Of a stretch of DNA of 64,000 bases, positions 1-7,794 are shown one piece after another. Within the stretch, counting starts at the first letter, position 1, and the number at the start of each line of letters is the position of its first letter. Where the stretch lies: the NCBI GenBank assembly GCA_020846635.1, contig JADLDO010000028.1, forward strand, positions 372,001-436,000, read 5' to 3'. The notes under the pieces are model-generated. The model searched no databases and had not been told where the DNA came from. It saw only the letters and a list, made by a program, of their open reading frames with translations. The position numbers were made by a program, and so were the translations under genes. Origin of the DNA: Caldilineaceae bacterium. Its GTDB lineage: Bacteria; Chloroflexota; Anaerolineae; Caldilineales; Caldilineaceae.

Positions 1-130
1 GCTGCCGATCGGACTGCAACTGATCGGCCCCCATTTGGGTGAGGAATCGATCTTGCGCGCGGCTCATGCGTATGAGCAAAGCAGCACTTGGCACAGCCGC
101 CGCCCCACACTGACCGGCGTTGCGGATTAG
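1..130 (+). CDS. gatA: GatA / amidase signature protein, C-terminal end only
   Basis: The 42 residues left before the TAG stop read [10 protein letters not shown], then a [12 protein letters not shown] stretch, then W-H-x-R-R-P. This is the usual tail of the A subunit of the Asp-tRNA(Asn)/Glu-tRNA(Gln) amidotransferase, which releases ammonia from glutamine in the cytoplasm. Other amidase-signature enzymes end similarly, so the GatA assignment rests on the AHAYEQ...W-H..RRP pattern only. The catalytic Ser-Ser-Lys part lies to the left of the window. A degenerate palindrome follows about 70 bp after the stop and may end transcription. Confidence 0.65.
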   Translation, partial: LPIGLQLIGPHLGEESILRAAHAYEQSSTWHSRRPTLTGVAD

Positions 131-662
131 GTTCGGTGCGGGGAACTTTGTCCCTTTACTAACGTTGAAAGAGTGACACCGAAAACAGGCTGCCACAACC
201 ACTCTCCCGGAAGCTCCGGACGGGAGCCCTTTGGGCGCGGGAGGGTTAGTGCCAAGATACTTGGTTTACAGTGTACTAAATAGAGATAGACTAAATTGTC
301 AACCCTCCGCCTATACCTGGATAGGTTGATTTGCCAAAAGTCATTTGATATACCTTGAATGAATCCTTGAATTATTCCCTAATCTATATTCCTTGAATGA
401 TGAGCAATCGATATGGACTGTAAATTTTCCTCGATTGGGTTTGGTGTGGGTGGCTTAGCCATTGCTCGCCGCCGGCAATCTGGGTGAGCACCGGCTTCCA
501 GATTGTAAACGGCCTCTACCGGTTTGTACGGATGGCTGCCCACGCGCCGCGCCCGACTAGCACCTTTGGCGCGCTGCCCGTTCACCCATCTCCGTCCTCC
601 TCTCAAGCAGTTATAGTATCTACCCTTGAATGATCTCTGTTGGTCACGGAGGCCAACTGTTC
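131..662. other. Intergenic region with palindrome and CCTTGAAT repeats
   Basis: No convincing gene is seen in this 532-bp gap. It contains a degenerate member of the CTCCCGGAAGC palindrome family (202-246) and an AT-rich stretch at about 260-420. Four direct copies of CCTTGAAT lie at 353, 365, 391 and 624, the last just before the aminotransferase start. A 75-residue minus-strand reading frame (379-606) has no recognisable motif and was not accepted. Confidence 0.5.
202..246. repeat. Dispersed palindrome family A, copy 1 (degenerate)
   Basis: Outer arms CTCCCG and CGGGAG flank an internal GGAGCCCTTTGGG segment, which matches the inner part of better preserved copies at 1967, 14539, 61188 and 62021. 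It lies after the GatA stop. It is the least symmetrical copy. Confidence 0.55.
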
Positions 663-1934
663 ATGAATTCGCAATCAACCACCACGCTGTTGACCCCACC
701 CTCGTTGGACAATTTGGGGCTCAGTACGCCTACTTTGAATGGCAAACGTAACTTGCGCGACCACAACAGCCGCATTAGCCGGCGAGTCAATGCGGTACCC
801 CCATCGGGCATTCGTCGTTATTTTGACATTGCTGCCACGATGGATGACGTCATTAGCCTGGGCATCGGCGAACCTGATTTTGTCACCCCTGCCCCGATCC
901 TACAGGCAGGCATCGCCAGCCTCCAGCAAGGCCACACCGCTTACACGTCGAACGCTGGGGTGATCGAACTGCGCGCCGCGGTGGCGCAACAATTGCAGGA
1001 TCGCTATGGCGGCCCTGCCTATGACCCCGAAAGGGAAGTGCTGATCACGGTAGGGGTCAGTGAGGCCATGTACTTGATCATGCAGGCCATTCTCGATCCC
1101 GGTGACGAGGTGATTGTGCCTCAGCCCTGTTTTGTCTCCTATACCGCCAGTGTGATTTTGGCAGGGGGCAAGGTGGTCGATGTTCCCACCTATGCCAAAG
1201 ATGATTTCCGGGTGGAGCCGCACGCGATCCAAGCCGCCATCACGCCGCGCACGAAGGCGCTGCTGATTGGTTTCCCCTCCAACCCAACCGGCGCAGTGAT
1301 GGATCGCGCCGGTATGATGGAGATTGCGCGCATCGCTGAACAAAACGACCTGATCGTCATCTCGGATGAAATCTATGATCGCCTCGTCTATGGCGACCAC
1401 CAACATGTCATGTTTGCTTCGCTGCCGGGGATGGCTGAACGCACTGTGCATTTGGGGGGCATGAGCAAGGATTACGCCATGACCGGCTGGCGCATCGGCT
1501 ATGCGCTCGGCCCGGCGGATCTGCTTGGGGCCATGCGCAAGATTCACCAGTATTTGATTATGTCCGCTTCGACCACGGGCCAGGAAGCGGCGCTCGAAGC
1601 CTTTACCAATCCGGCGGTCGAGGAGTTCGTCCAAAACATGGTGGCGAGCTATGACCAGCGCCGCCGCGTGATTGTGGCGGGACTCAACGAGATCGGGCTT
1701 GACTGTTTTGAGCCAAAGGGCGCGTTCTATGCCTTCCCCAGCATTGCCAAGACGGGGATGAGCGAACACGAATTTGCAGAGCGGCTGCTTCTGGAAGAAC
1801 GGGTTGCCGTGGTGCCGGGCAGTGCCTTTGGCGCAGGAGGTGAAGGGCATGTGCGCTGTGCCTATGCCGCCAGCCTGGAGAACATCGAGAAGGCGCTGGA
1901 GCGTATGCATCGCTTTATGCGCCGTCATGGGTAG
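663..1934 (+). CDS. Class I/II pyridoxal-phosphate aminotransferase
   Basis: A cytoplasmic fold-type I aminotransferase of the aspartate aminotransferase family, moving an amino group between an amino acid and a 2-oxo acid. The order of motifs is typical: SLGIGEPDF near the N-terminus, YTSNAGVIELR for the substrate pocket, FPSNPTGAV, the ISDEIYDRLVY segment that holds the ring-binding Asp and Tyr, and GGMSKDYAMTGWRIGY with the Schiff-base lysine, then the C-terminal substrate Arg in GHVRCAYA. ATG at 663 is preferred because GGAGG lies at 648-652. An in-frame ATG at 630 would add 11 residues but lacks a ribosome binding site. The 423-residue length is slightly long because of an N-terminal tail of about 45 residues. 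Substrate cannot be deduced; the gene stands alone between palindromes. Confidence 0.9.
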   Translation: MNSQSTTTLLTPPSLDNLGLSTPTLNGKRNLRDHNSRISRRVNAVPPSGIRRYFDIAATMDDVISLGIGEPDFVTPAPILQAGIASLQQGHTAYTSNAGVIELRAAVAQQLQDRYGGPAYDPEREVLITVGVSEAMYLIMQAILDPGDEVIVPQPCFVSYTASVILAGGKVVDVPTYAKDDFRVEPHAIQAAITPRTKALLIGFPSNPTGAVMDRAGMMEIARIAEQNDLIVISDEIYDRLVYGDHQHVMFASLPGMAERTVHLGGMSKDYAMTGWRIGYALGPADLLGAMRKIHQYLIMSASTTGQEAALEAFTNPAVEEFVQNMVASYDQRRRVIVAGLNEIGLDCFEPKGAFYAFPSIAKTGMSEHEFAERLLLEERVAVVPGSAFGAGGEGHVRCAYAASLENIEKALERMHRFMRRHG

Positions 1935-1966
1935 GATGTTTCTTCGATAGATGATCGTCGTTTTAA

Positions 1967-2010
1967 CCCTCCCGGAAGCGGCCCAGAGGGCTCCCCAGCT
2001 TCCGGGAGGG
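1967..2010. repeat. Dispersed palindrome family A, copy 2
   Basis: Perfect 13-bp arms CCCTCCCGGAAGC and GCTTCCGGGAGGG enclose an internal GGCCCAGAGGGCTCCCCA. The internal segment is not symmetrical and gives the element an orientation. It begins 33 bp after the aminotransferase stop, between two convergent genes, so it could act as a bidirectional terminator. Confidence 0.8.
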
Positions 2011-2050
2011 TGGTATATCTCAGTTACTACCCCCTGTAGCGCAGGCGCGA

Positions 2051-2159
2051 GGCCGCTCAGGGCTAAAGCCGCAGGGCTACAGGACAACGCCCCCTGAAGG
2101 GGACTCCGCGAGCCGCTTCTGAAGCCCCGTTCAGGGGGCGTCGTTTCGTAGCCGGATGG
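2051..2159 (-). repeat. Dispersed ~110-bp palindromic element B, copy 1
   Basis: This block is nearly identical, in reverse orientation, to 37678-37787. Its core is a long hairpin with arms ACGCCCCCTGAA and TTCAGGGGGCGT, flanked by GGCTAAAGCC-type and CCGGCTA-type segments. It touches the 3' end of the DUF1992 gene: that gene's last codons and TAA stop read GGCTTTAGCC on the plus strand, a sequence that also occurs in copy 2. This suggests insertion at, or extension of, the gene end. Confidence 0.8.
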
Positions 2160-2161
2160 CT

Positions 2162-2824
2162 TTAGCCTCCGGCGGCTCGCTTCTCCAACGTGCGCCCCAT
2201 CCCCACTTTGCGCAATTCATCATCCAGGCGCAGTTTATAAACCTCTAGCTGGGTAATGGGCTGCTTGAGATTGAGCAGGGCGATGCGCCGGTTGATCTCC
2301 ACAATCTCGTCTTCCCAGCGTACAAGCCAGCGCTCCCAACTTTGCCGGACTTGAACGCGTCGCGCATCGCTGCTGGCAGCAACCCACGCACTGTGCGCTT
2401 CACCCACAATACGCCCAAACTGTGCGCGCCACTCTTCGATGGAACGCAGCATCTCCTTGCGATCCGCAATCCACACGGGCGTCATGTCGTTGTTTTTGAG
2501 CAGACTAAAGGCCATTTGTTGATCTTCGGGTACAAAGGGGTCTTTATCCACTCGCATCGGCTTGCCATGCCCGGAGAGCTTGTCAAAGTCGCCGCGACGC
2601 ATGGCTTCGTCAATGCGCTTGGTGACCAGGTCGGCCCATTCCTCGATGGCCTGAACTTTGTCATCGTCGCTTGCCGGATCGTCTGGAATGAGCGGTTTTG
2701 GGTTGCGATATTCCGCAGCTTTTTCGCGTGCGGCGCGCAGACGTTCTTCTTCGCTGGCTTGCGGTGTGTTTTTGGCAGGGGGTCTGAAGATGAGACGAGG
2801 GGGCTGGTGGTTATTCTGGCTCAT
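2162..2824 (-). CDS. DUF1992 (DnaJ-homologue subfamily C member 28 conserved domain) protein
   Basis: The central third has the DUF1992 pattern: IDEAMRRGDFDKLSGHGKPM followed by DPFVPEDQQMAFSLLKNNDM and a W-I...E.R.SIEEWR segment. Bacterial members are small cytoplasmic proteins of unknown biochemical role; the domain is named from a eukaryotic DnaJ-type protein but there is no J domain here. The N-terminal 60 residues are charged and proline-rich and look disordered. The rest is mostly helical with heptad-like spacing. ATG at 2824 has AGGAGA upstream. The stop codon sits at the edge of repeat element B. Confidence 0.8.
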   Translation of the reverse strand: MSQNNHQPPRLIFRPPAKNTPQASEEERLRAAREKAAEYRNPKPLIPDDPASDDDKVQAIEEWADLVTKRIDEAMRRGDFDKLSGHGKPMRVDKDPFVPEDQQMAFSLLKNNDMTPVWIADRKEMLRSIEEWRAQFGRIVGEAHSAWVAASSDARRVQVRQSWERWLVRWEDEIVEINRRIALLNLKQPITQLEVYKLRLDDELRKVGMGRTLEKRAAGG

Positions 2825-2970
2825 GTGATTACATTCTCCTAGAGACTCTACGTAAGTTTGAGTCTATCAAGAGATGCAAGCATCGCCAAGTAGGAAGGGC
2901 CCGTTTGCGCGCCAATCTGGCTGCCACTTAAGGATCCGTGGTGCATAAAACCGGCCCGGTGTGGGACTCT

Positions 2971-3426
2971 CTAGGCCCAGCTTTGGAGTTCGATGATGTT
3001 TTCTTCGGGGTCGGTGACGTAGCAGCAGGTGACGCGGCCTCCGCTGCTGGTGGTCAGCGTCACCACTTCGCCCACCGCGCTGCCGCCTGCTGCCAATACT
3101 GCCGCGCGTGCCGCCTCAACATCGTCCACGGCAAAGGCAATATGCCCAAAGCCTGGACGGTTGACCGCACGCTGTGGACGGGCGGCTAGGCTGGCGTAAT
3201 TGAAAAGCTCCAATGTGGGGCCATCTTCACCACTGCCGGGCAGTCGCAAATGCGCGCCGCGTAGATGCGCCCCCTCCAGACTCGTAAGCGCCTCTAACTT
3301 CTCTCCGGCAAAGTCACGCTCCGGTGGGACAATCTCGCAGCCGAAAAGCTCACTATAGAAGTTCGCCAATCGCCGCCAATCCGCGGCGATTAGGTTGGTA
3401 TGCACATAGCGAACACCTGCGATCAT
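2971..3426 (-). CDS. VOC (glyoxalase/bleomycin-resistance) superfamily protein
   Basis: A 151-residue single VOC module. It opens with VRYVHTNLIAADW and FYSELFGCEIVPPERDF, then has FGHIAFAVDDVEAA and ends with VTDPEENIIELQ, the normal beta-alpha-beta-beta-beta pairs. Candidate metal ligands are His9, His95 and Glu147. Members include lyases, dioxygenases and resistance proteins, so the reaction is unknown. The start at 3426 was chosen because the fold begins there and AAGGCG precedes it; a longer frame upstream would overlap the permease gene. It begins 23 bp after the permease stop on the same strand, so it is probably the last gene of the sugar-importer operon and may act on the imported compound. 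Confidence 0.8.
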   Translation of the reverse strand: MIAGVRYVHTNLIAADWRRLANFYSELFGCEIVPPERDFAGEKLEALTSLEGAHLRGAHLRLPGSGEDGPTLELFNYASLAARPQRAVNRPGFGHIAFAVDDVEAARAAVLAAGGSAVGEVVTLTTSSGGRVTCCYVTDPEENIIELQSWA

Positions 3427-3449
3427 GCTCAAGCGCCTTCCAATGTAGG

Positions 3450-4343
3450 CTACCCCTTTAGCGCGCCGACCGTGATGCCCTTTTGGATCTGCCCCTGGAA
3501 GATGATATAGGCGAGCACCGTGGGAACCATCACAATGGTCACCGCGGCAAAGAGACCGCTCCAGTCGGAACCATAGAACTGTTGATAGAGCATATAGGCC
3601 AAGCCCTGGGTCAGCAGATAACGCTCTGGCCTCGACATGAGCACCAGCGGCAGAATATACTGGTTCCACATGCCCAGGAAGTTGAAGATGCCGATGCTGA
3701 TCAACCCTGGCTGCGCCAGCGGCAGCATGATGCGGAAAAAAACCTGATACTGATTGGCCCCATCAATGATCCCCGCTTCGTGCAGCTCTGAAGGCAGCGT
3801 CTTAAAGAAGCCTGTCAGGAAAAAGACGCTGAAGGGCAGCGAGTAAGCCGTATAGACCAGGATCAGCCCCACATAGGTATTGAGCAGCCCCAAATCCTGA
3901 ACCAGGAAGAAGAGCGGCACCAACGCCAGGAAGATCGGAAAAAGCATCCCGGCTAGGAAAAGATAGAAGAAAAAGCGATTGAGAGGGAAGGGAAACCGCC
4001 CCAGCACATAGGCTGTCATGGACGAAAGGAGCAGGGTCAGGAAGAGCGCCGGGATCACGACGAGCAGGCTGTTGAGGAAATATTCCCCAATATGCGCTTC
4101 GACCCAAGCGCGCTCAAAGTTGTTCCATTGCAGCGCACCAGGTAAGGCCCACGGGCTAAAGAAGATCTCGCGGTCAGTTTTGAACGATGTATAGAGCAGC
4201 CACCACATGGGAAAGATGACAATGATCGACCAGAGGATCAGCACTCCAGAGAGCAACCATTGGCCGATTCGTTCCCCCATTTTGGCTGATGCGCGCCGCG
4301 CAACCGGCTGACGGGTTGGCGTAGAAATTGTGTCGGTCGCCAT
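3450..4343 (-). CDS. Sugar ABC transporter permease, MalG-type
   Basis: Inner-membrane subunit of a carbohydrate importer (CUT1 family). Six hydrophobic segments are visible in 297 residues, starting with LLSGVLILWSIIVIFPMWWLLYTS. The cytoplasmic EAA loop that docks the ATPase reads EAGIIDGANQYQVFFRIMLPLAQPG. It follows the MalF-type permease by 2 bp and is presumably co-translated with it. No ATPase gene accompanies the operon, so a shared MsmK/UgpC-type ATPase elsewhere is likely. The substrate cannot be read from the permease. Confidence 0.9.
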   Translation of the reverse strand: MATDTISTPTRQPVARRASAKMGERIGQWLLSGVLILWSIIVIFPMWWLLYTSFKTDREIFFSPWALPGALQWNNFERAWVEAHIGEYFLNSLLVVIPALFLTLLLSSMTAYVLGRFPFPLNRFFFYLFLAGMLFPIFLALVPLFFLVQDLGLLNTYVGLILVYTAYSLPFSVFFLTGFFKTLPSELHEAGIIDGANQYQVFFRIMLPLAQPGLISIGIFNFLGMWNQYILPLVLMSRPERYLLTQGLAYMLYQQFYGSDWSGLFAAVTIVMVPTVLAYIIFQGQIQKGITVGALKG

Positions 4344-4345
4344 GA

Positions 4346-5221
4346 TTAATACTCCAGACTCTCCCGCTGCGTCACACGCATCAACACCGTGGAAAGCGTG
4401 AAGACCAAGAGGAACATCGAGACTGCAATCGCAGTCGCATAGCCAAACTCACTTTGCAGGAAGGCCCGCTCATAGAGATAGGTCGCCAGCACATCTGTGG
4501 CGCGGCTTGGCCCGCCCTGGGTCATGGTCTGGACGATGGCAAACATATCGACCGCACCAATGGCGAGAAAGACCAACGCTGTGCGTACCGTGTCCCAAAG
4601 CAGGGGCAATGTGATATTCCAGAAGATGTACCAACGGTTCGCGCCATCCAGGGTCGCCGCTTCATAGTAGGTGCTGGGGATTGATTCCATGCCCGCGATA
4701 AAGAGTACCATGTAGAAACCCACCGCCTGCCAGACAACGACAGCCCCCACTGCGCCCAATGCGGTATCCGGGTTGCCCAACCAGACAGGAGGATTCTCGA
4801 CACCGAGCAGCCTGAGCAACGACGTAAGCACACCCATTGTCGGGTGATAGACAAAGCTCCAAAGCACGCCAATCGCAACCACCGACATCACCTGGGGAAA
4901 GAAGAAGGTCACGCGATAGAACTTTGACCCGGCTACCCCTTGTGTCAGCACGAAGGCGAAAAACAAGGCTATGGAGATGGTAATCAGGGGAATGGTAAGC
5001 AGATAAATGACGTTGTGGCTCAAAGCGTTCCAGAAGAGATCATCGCCAAGCATCCTCTGGAAGTTTCCCAGCCCGATGAAGGTGATGTTGCGGGTCAACC
5101 CCCGCCAGCGCGTGAGGCTGATATACATCGACTGGATATAGGGATAGAGCACAAAGACCACGTAGAGCAGCACCGACGGTGCCAGGAAGGGCACAATCAG
5201 CCGGTATTTGTCGCGGTACAT
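4346..5221 (-). CDS. Sugar ABC transporter permease, MalF-type
   Basis: Partner permease of the importer, with six predicted membrane helices and the EAA loop YYEAATLDGANRWYIFWNITLPLLW. ATG at 5221 is taken as the start because the protein then begins MYRDKYRLIVPFLAPS, as usual for the family, with AAGGAG 12 bp upstream. A frame reaching 5305 would run through the intercistronic hairpin at 5247-5282. It lies between the binding-protein gene and the MalG-type gene and is translated from the same message. Substrate unknown. Confidence 0.9.
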   Translation of the reverse strand: MYRDKYRLIVPFLAPSVLLYVVFVLYPYIQSMYISLTRWRGLTRNITFIGLGNFQRMLGDDLFWNALSHNVIYLLTIPLITISIALFFAFVLTQGVAGSKFYRVTFFFPQVMSVVAIGVLWSFVYHPTMGVLTSLLRLLGVENPPVWLGNPDTALGAVGAVVVWQAVGFYMVLFIAGMESIPSTYYEAATLDGANRWYIFWNITLPLLWDTVRTALVFLAIGAVDMFAIVQTMTQGGPSRATDVLATYLYERAFLQSEFGYATAIAVSMFLLVFTLSTVLMRVTQRESLEY

Positions 5222-5246
5222 AGGGAATGACCACTCCTTGAAAAAT

Positions 5247-5282
5247 CTGGCCTGTGCCCTGCCGCAGCAAGGCACAGGCCAG
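5247..5282 (-). terminator. Intercistronic hairpin after the sugar-binding-protein gene
   Basis: Perfect 12-bp arms CTGGCCTGTGCC and GGCACAGGCCAG with a 12-nt loop lie between the binding-protein stop and the MalF-type start. There is no long T run, so it looks like a partial terminator or an RNA-stabilising stem that keeps binding protein above permease expression. Confidence 0.65.
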
Positions 5283-5309
5283 TAAATCAACACATCTCGC
5301 CGCACGTAC

Positions 5310-5329
5310 GGACACCCTAGAGGGTGTCC
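5310..5329. repeat. Short perfect palindrome at the binding-protein stop codon
   Basis: GGACACCCT and AGGGTGTCC are separated by AG, and the element ends right against the TAG stop at 5330-5332. A 9-bp stem with a 2-nt centre is more like a protein site than an RNA hairpin, but its role is unknown. Confidence 0.5.
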
Positions 5330-6796
5330 CTATGAACGGGTATATTTCGGAATGTCGGGGTTGGCCTTGATCTCGTCGGCCTTTGCCTGCACTGCTTCCA
5401 CAAACTGCTCTGGCGTAATCCGCAGGGTCAGCAGGTCACCCATGCGGTCGCGCGTCTCAAAGCCCAGATCGGTGTACCAGTCCTCATAGCGATAGGTGAA
5501 GATATTTTCGCCCGCTGCTTCCACCGCAGCCAACGCCGACGACATGCCGCTGCTTACGTCTACCCCTTCGGTGCCGCCTGTGACAGGCATGAGGGAACTG
5601 ACATTCTCGGCGAAGTATTTGGCGCTATCCTTGGAGAGCATACAGCGCATGAACTCCATGCCGCCGATCACATTCGCCGCCGCAGAAGGCACAAAATAGA
5701 TTTCGCCGGAATTGGCATAGATCGCCTCATTTGCGCCCGCACCATCTGCCAGACCTGGGGTAGGATGGACGACCATGTTGAAGTTCTCCGGCGTTAGCTC
5801 CTTCATCTCGTTTTCCAGCCAGGTGCCGCAGGGGATAAAGACCGCGTTGCCATTGAGCCATTCCGCCTGCGCTTCAGTGTGCGTTAGCCCCTCTGTGCCA
5901 GGCATGATGTACTCATTGGTCGCCAGTTCGCTGACCATTGTCACCGCCTGCAATACTTCGGGCTTGGTCCAGGCCCCATCTTCCAGGTTATCGATGTCGA
6001 TCAGCGCCTGCGGCCCTGCGACCTTGTAGATCAAGGGGACGAGCACGCCAAAGACCATGTACTGCGGATAGCGACCCTGGTAGGTCCACGGATTCATGCC
6101 GTCGGCCTTAATCGTTTCGCAGAGCGCCAGCATCTCATCCCACGTGGTGGGGAAGGTCCAGCCCTTTTCGTCAAAGAGTGTCTGGCTGTTCCAAATGCCA
6201 AAGACGGTATAGGCAATGTTGAGGACTAATTGTTTGCCGTCGTAAACGCCATTCGCCTGCGAGCCGGTGAAGAGTGTCTCGGCAAAGGTTGCGCCGGGAG
6301 TGTCCAACGCGGCCGCGGCCATCAGCGGGGCCAGATCGGCAAGCTGATCTTCTGCTACCAACGCCGCGGTGTCCAGGTTGTCTGCGCCGGAGTTGTCGAT
6401 GACATCGGGCGGGTTGCCGCCGATGAAGCGGGGGCGCAGTTGCTCGCCGACGCGCTGGATGCCTGCCACTGTCATTTCGTTCTCTGGGTGGAGGGCGCGG
6501 AAGATGTCTGCGGCATGGTCGATATAAGCGCGGCCATAGCCACCCTCAAAGAAGATGCCCTCGACGGGAACACCTGGCTCCAGCCCAAGCGGATTCATCG
6601 CTTCTTCCGCCACCTCAAACCATAGTTCGGTGGGTGCTCCTGCCGCGGGCGCAGCAGCACCCGGCGCAGAGGTGGCTTCGGCAGCCGGTGCGCTGGGGGC
6701 CGGAGCCGGCGCACATGCCGCCAAGACCGCACCCGCGCTCAACATCGCCGAAGTCTTGATAAAGCTGCGACGTGACAAATGACTTTGCTTGCTCAT
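5330..6796 (-). CDS. Extracellular sugar-binding lipoprotein, family 1 (Tat/lipobox)
   Basis: Solute-binding protein of the CUT1 importer encoded downstream. The N-terminus SRRSFIKTSAMLSAGAVLAAC combines a twin-arginine motif with a lipobox ending in Cys, so it should be exported folded and anchored to the membrane. A low-complexity Ala/Pro spacer follows, then a 430-residue family 1 binding domain with the NPWTYQGRYPQYMVFGVLVPLIYK and WLNGNAVFIPCGTWLENEM regions typical of sugar binders. ATG at 6796 has GGAG 8 bp upstream; a frame reaching 6946 has no signal sequence at its start and was rejected. Its ligand is unknown. The upstream 429 bp contain a spaced inverted repeat. Confidence 0.9.
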   Translation of the reverse strand: MSKQSHLSRRSFIKTSAMLSAGAVLAACAPAPAPSAPAAEATSAPGAAAPAAGAPTELWFEVAEEAMNPLGLEPGVPVEGIFFEGGYGRAYIDHAADIFRALHPENEMTVAGIQRVGEQLRPRFIGGNPPDVIDNSGADNLDTAALVAEDQLADLAPLMAAAALDTPGATFAETLFTGSQANGVYDGKQLVLNIAYTVFGIWNSQTLFDEKGWTFPTTWDEMLALCETIKADGMNPWTYQGRYPQYMVFGVLVPLIYKVAGPQALIDIDNLEDGAWTKPEVLQAVTMVSELATNEYIMPGTEGLTHTEAQAEWLNGNAVFIPCGTWLENEMKELTPENFNMVVHPTPGLADGAGANEAIYANSGEIYFVPSAAANVIGGMEFMRCMLSKDSAKYFAENVSSLMPVTGGTEGVDVSSGMSSALAAVEAAGENIFTYRYEDWYTDLGFETRDRMGDLLTLRITPEQFVEAVQAKADEIKANPDIPKYTRS

Positions 6797-7225
6797 AGGA
6801 GTTTCTCCGTAGTTCAGACGGTTTGCGAAACGATACGATAAGGTATAGCGAATCAGCGCCTTACCCGGGGATGGGGCGTCCTGCCGGCGGTAAGCGCGGC
6901 CTGCCAAAAGGTAACAAAACAGGTGAAAGGAGTTTGCACTCTGCACTTATTAACTATTCAGTATACTCTTGGCAAATTGATTCGCCTAATCGCTTGAAAT
7001 GAAACAAAAGTGCAAAGTGCCTGTTATGAGGTGACTTTACCGGGTCTAATTAGGGAGTCAAACATGCTGATGTGATCTTGCGGACTCTGTTGACATAGAG
7101 GCTGACGGGGGATAGTGTACAATAGAGCCTAAGTGTCTAAATTGGGTTGACACTTCGCACAAATGCGTTTCACCATTGCTCGTACCTTGATTTGGGTTCA
7201 AGGTCAGCCACAAAAGGAGATTGAT
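6797..7225. promoter_or_regulatory. Divergent control region with 13-bp spaced inverted repeat
   Basis: This region separates the sugar importer (minus) from the ECF gene (plus). GCACTCTGCACTT at 6936-6948 and AAGTGCAAAGTGC at 7008-7020 form an inverted repeat with one mismatch and a 59-bp spacer. An extended TATACT at 6962-6967 could serve the minus strand. On the plus side TTGACA at 7090-7095 is followed by TAGTGT 17 bp later and by TACAAT at 7118, so a weak promoter for the ECF gene is possible. No known riboswitch could be folded by eye. Confidence 0.4.
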
Positions 7226-7780
7226 ATGCAAACCACTCAAAATACTCCTGTCTTGTCGGTGCGACGCATTGTCATCACCGGCATCCTCGCTGCCATCTCG
7301 ATTTTGTTGGGCGTAACACGTATCGGCTTTATTCCTGTGCCGAATCTCACAGGCGAAGCCACCATCATGCATGTGCCAGTGATCATTGGCGCAATCCTCG
7401 AAGGCCCCGTGGTGGGTACGCTGATTGGCGCGATCTTTGGCATCTACAGCATGTTGCAAGGTGGAGGTACGATGTTTGCCGATCCCCTGGTCTCTGTCGT
7501 GCCCCGTCTCTTTATCGGCGTTGCTGCCTACTACAGCTATGTCGCAGTGCGCCGGCAGAGCGAATATGCTGCCATCATTGTGAGCAGCATCGTGGCGACA
7601 TTGACGAATACCATCTTGGTCGTGGGGATGCTCATTGCGCGCGGCTATATCCCTGCTGCGGCGATTCCGACCATCATTCCCCAGGCCCTTGCCGAAGTGG
7701 TCATCGCCACGATCATCACCGTGGCAGTCGTCGCGGCCTGGAAGAACATTGATGGCGGGCGCAAAGGCTCGTCGATCTAG
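7226..7780 (+). CDS. ECF transporter substrate-binding (S) membrane component
   Basis: An integral membrane protein of 184 residues with five or six helices, matching the S components of energy-coupling-factor vitamin importers. It opens with VRRIVITGILAAISILLGVTRIGFIPVP, then GEATIMHVPVIIGAILEGPVVGTLIGAIFG, the conserved cluster of this branch, and later ADPLVSVVPRLFIGVAAY. ATG at 7226 follows AAAAGGAGA at 7212-7220; the longer frame from 7163 has no ribosome site. No EcfA or EcfT gene is nearby, so it would share a central module. Its ligand is unknown. The TlpA-like gene starts 14 bp later and may be co-transcribed. Confidence 0.85.
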   Translation: MQTTQNTPVLSVRRIVITGILAAISILLGVTRIGFIPVPNLTGEATIMHVPVIIGAILEGPVVGTLIGAIFGIYSMLQGGGTMFADPLVSVVPRLFIGVAAYYSYVAVRRQSEYAAIIVSSIVATLTNTILVVGMLIARGYIPAAAIPTIIPQALAEVVIATIITVAVVAAWKNIDGGRKGSSI

Positions 7781-7794
7781 GACTTTGGCCTCTC

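Noticed and set aside
900..2087. Long minus-strand reading frame (395 codons) over the aminotransferase
   Set aside because: It is antisense to a gene with a complete PLP-enzyme motif set and has no recognisable domain of its own.
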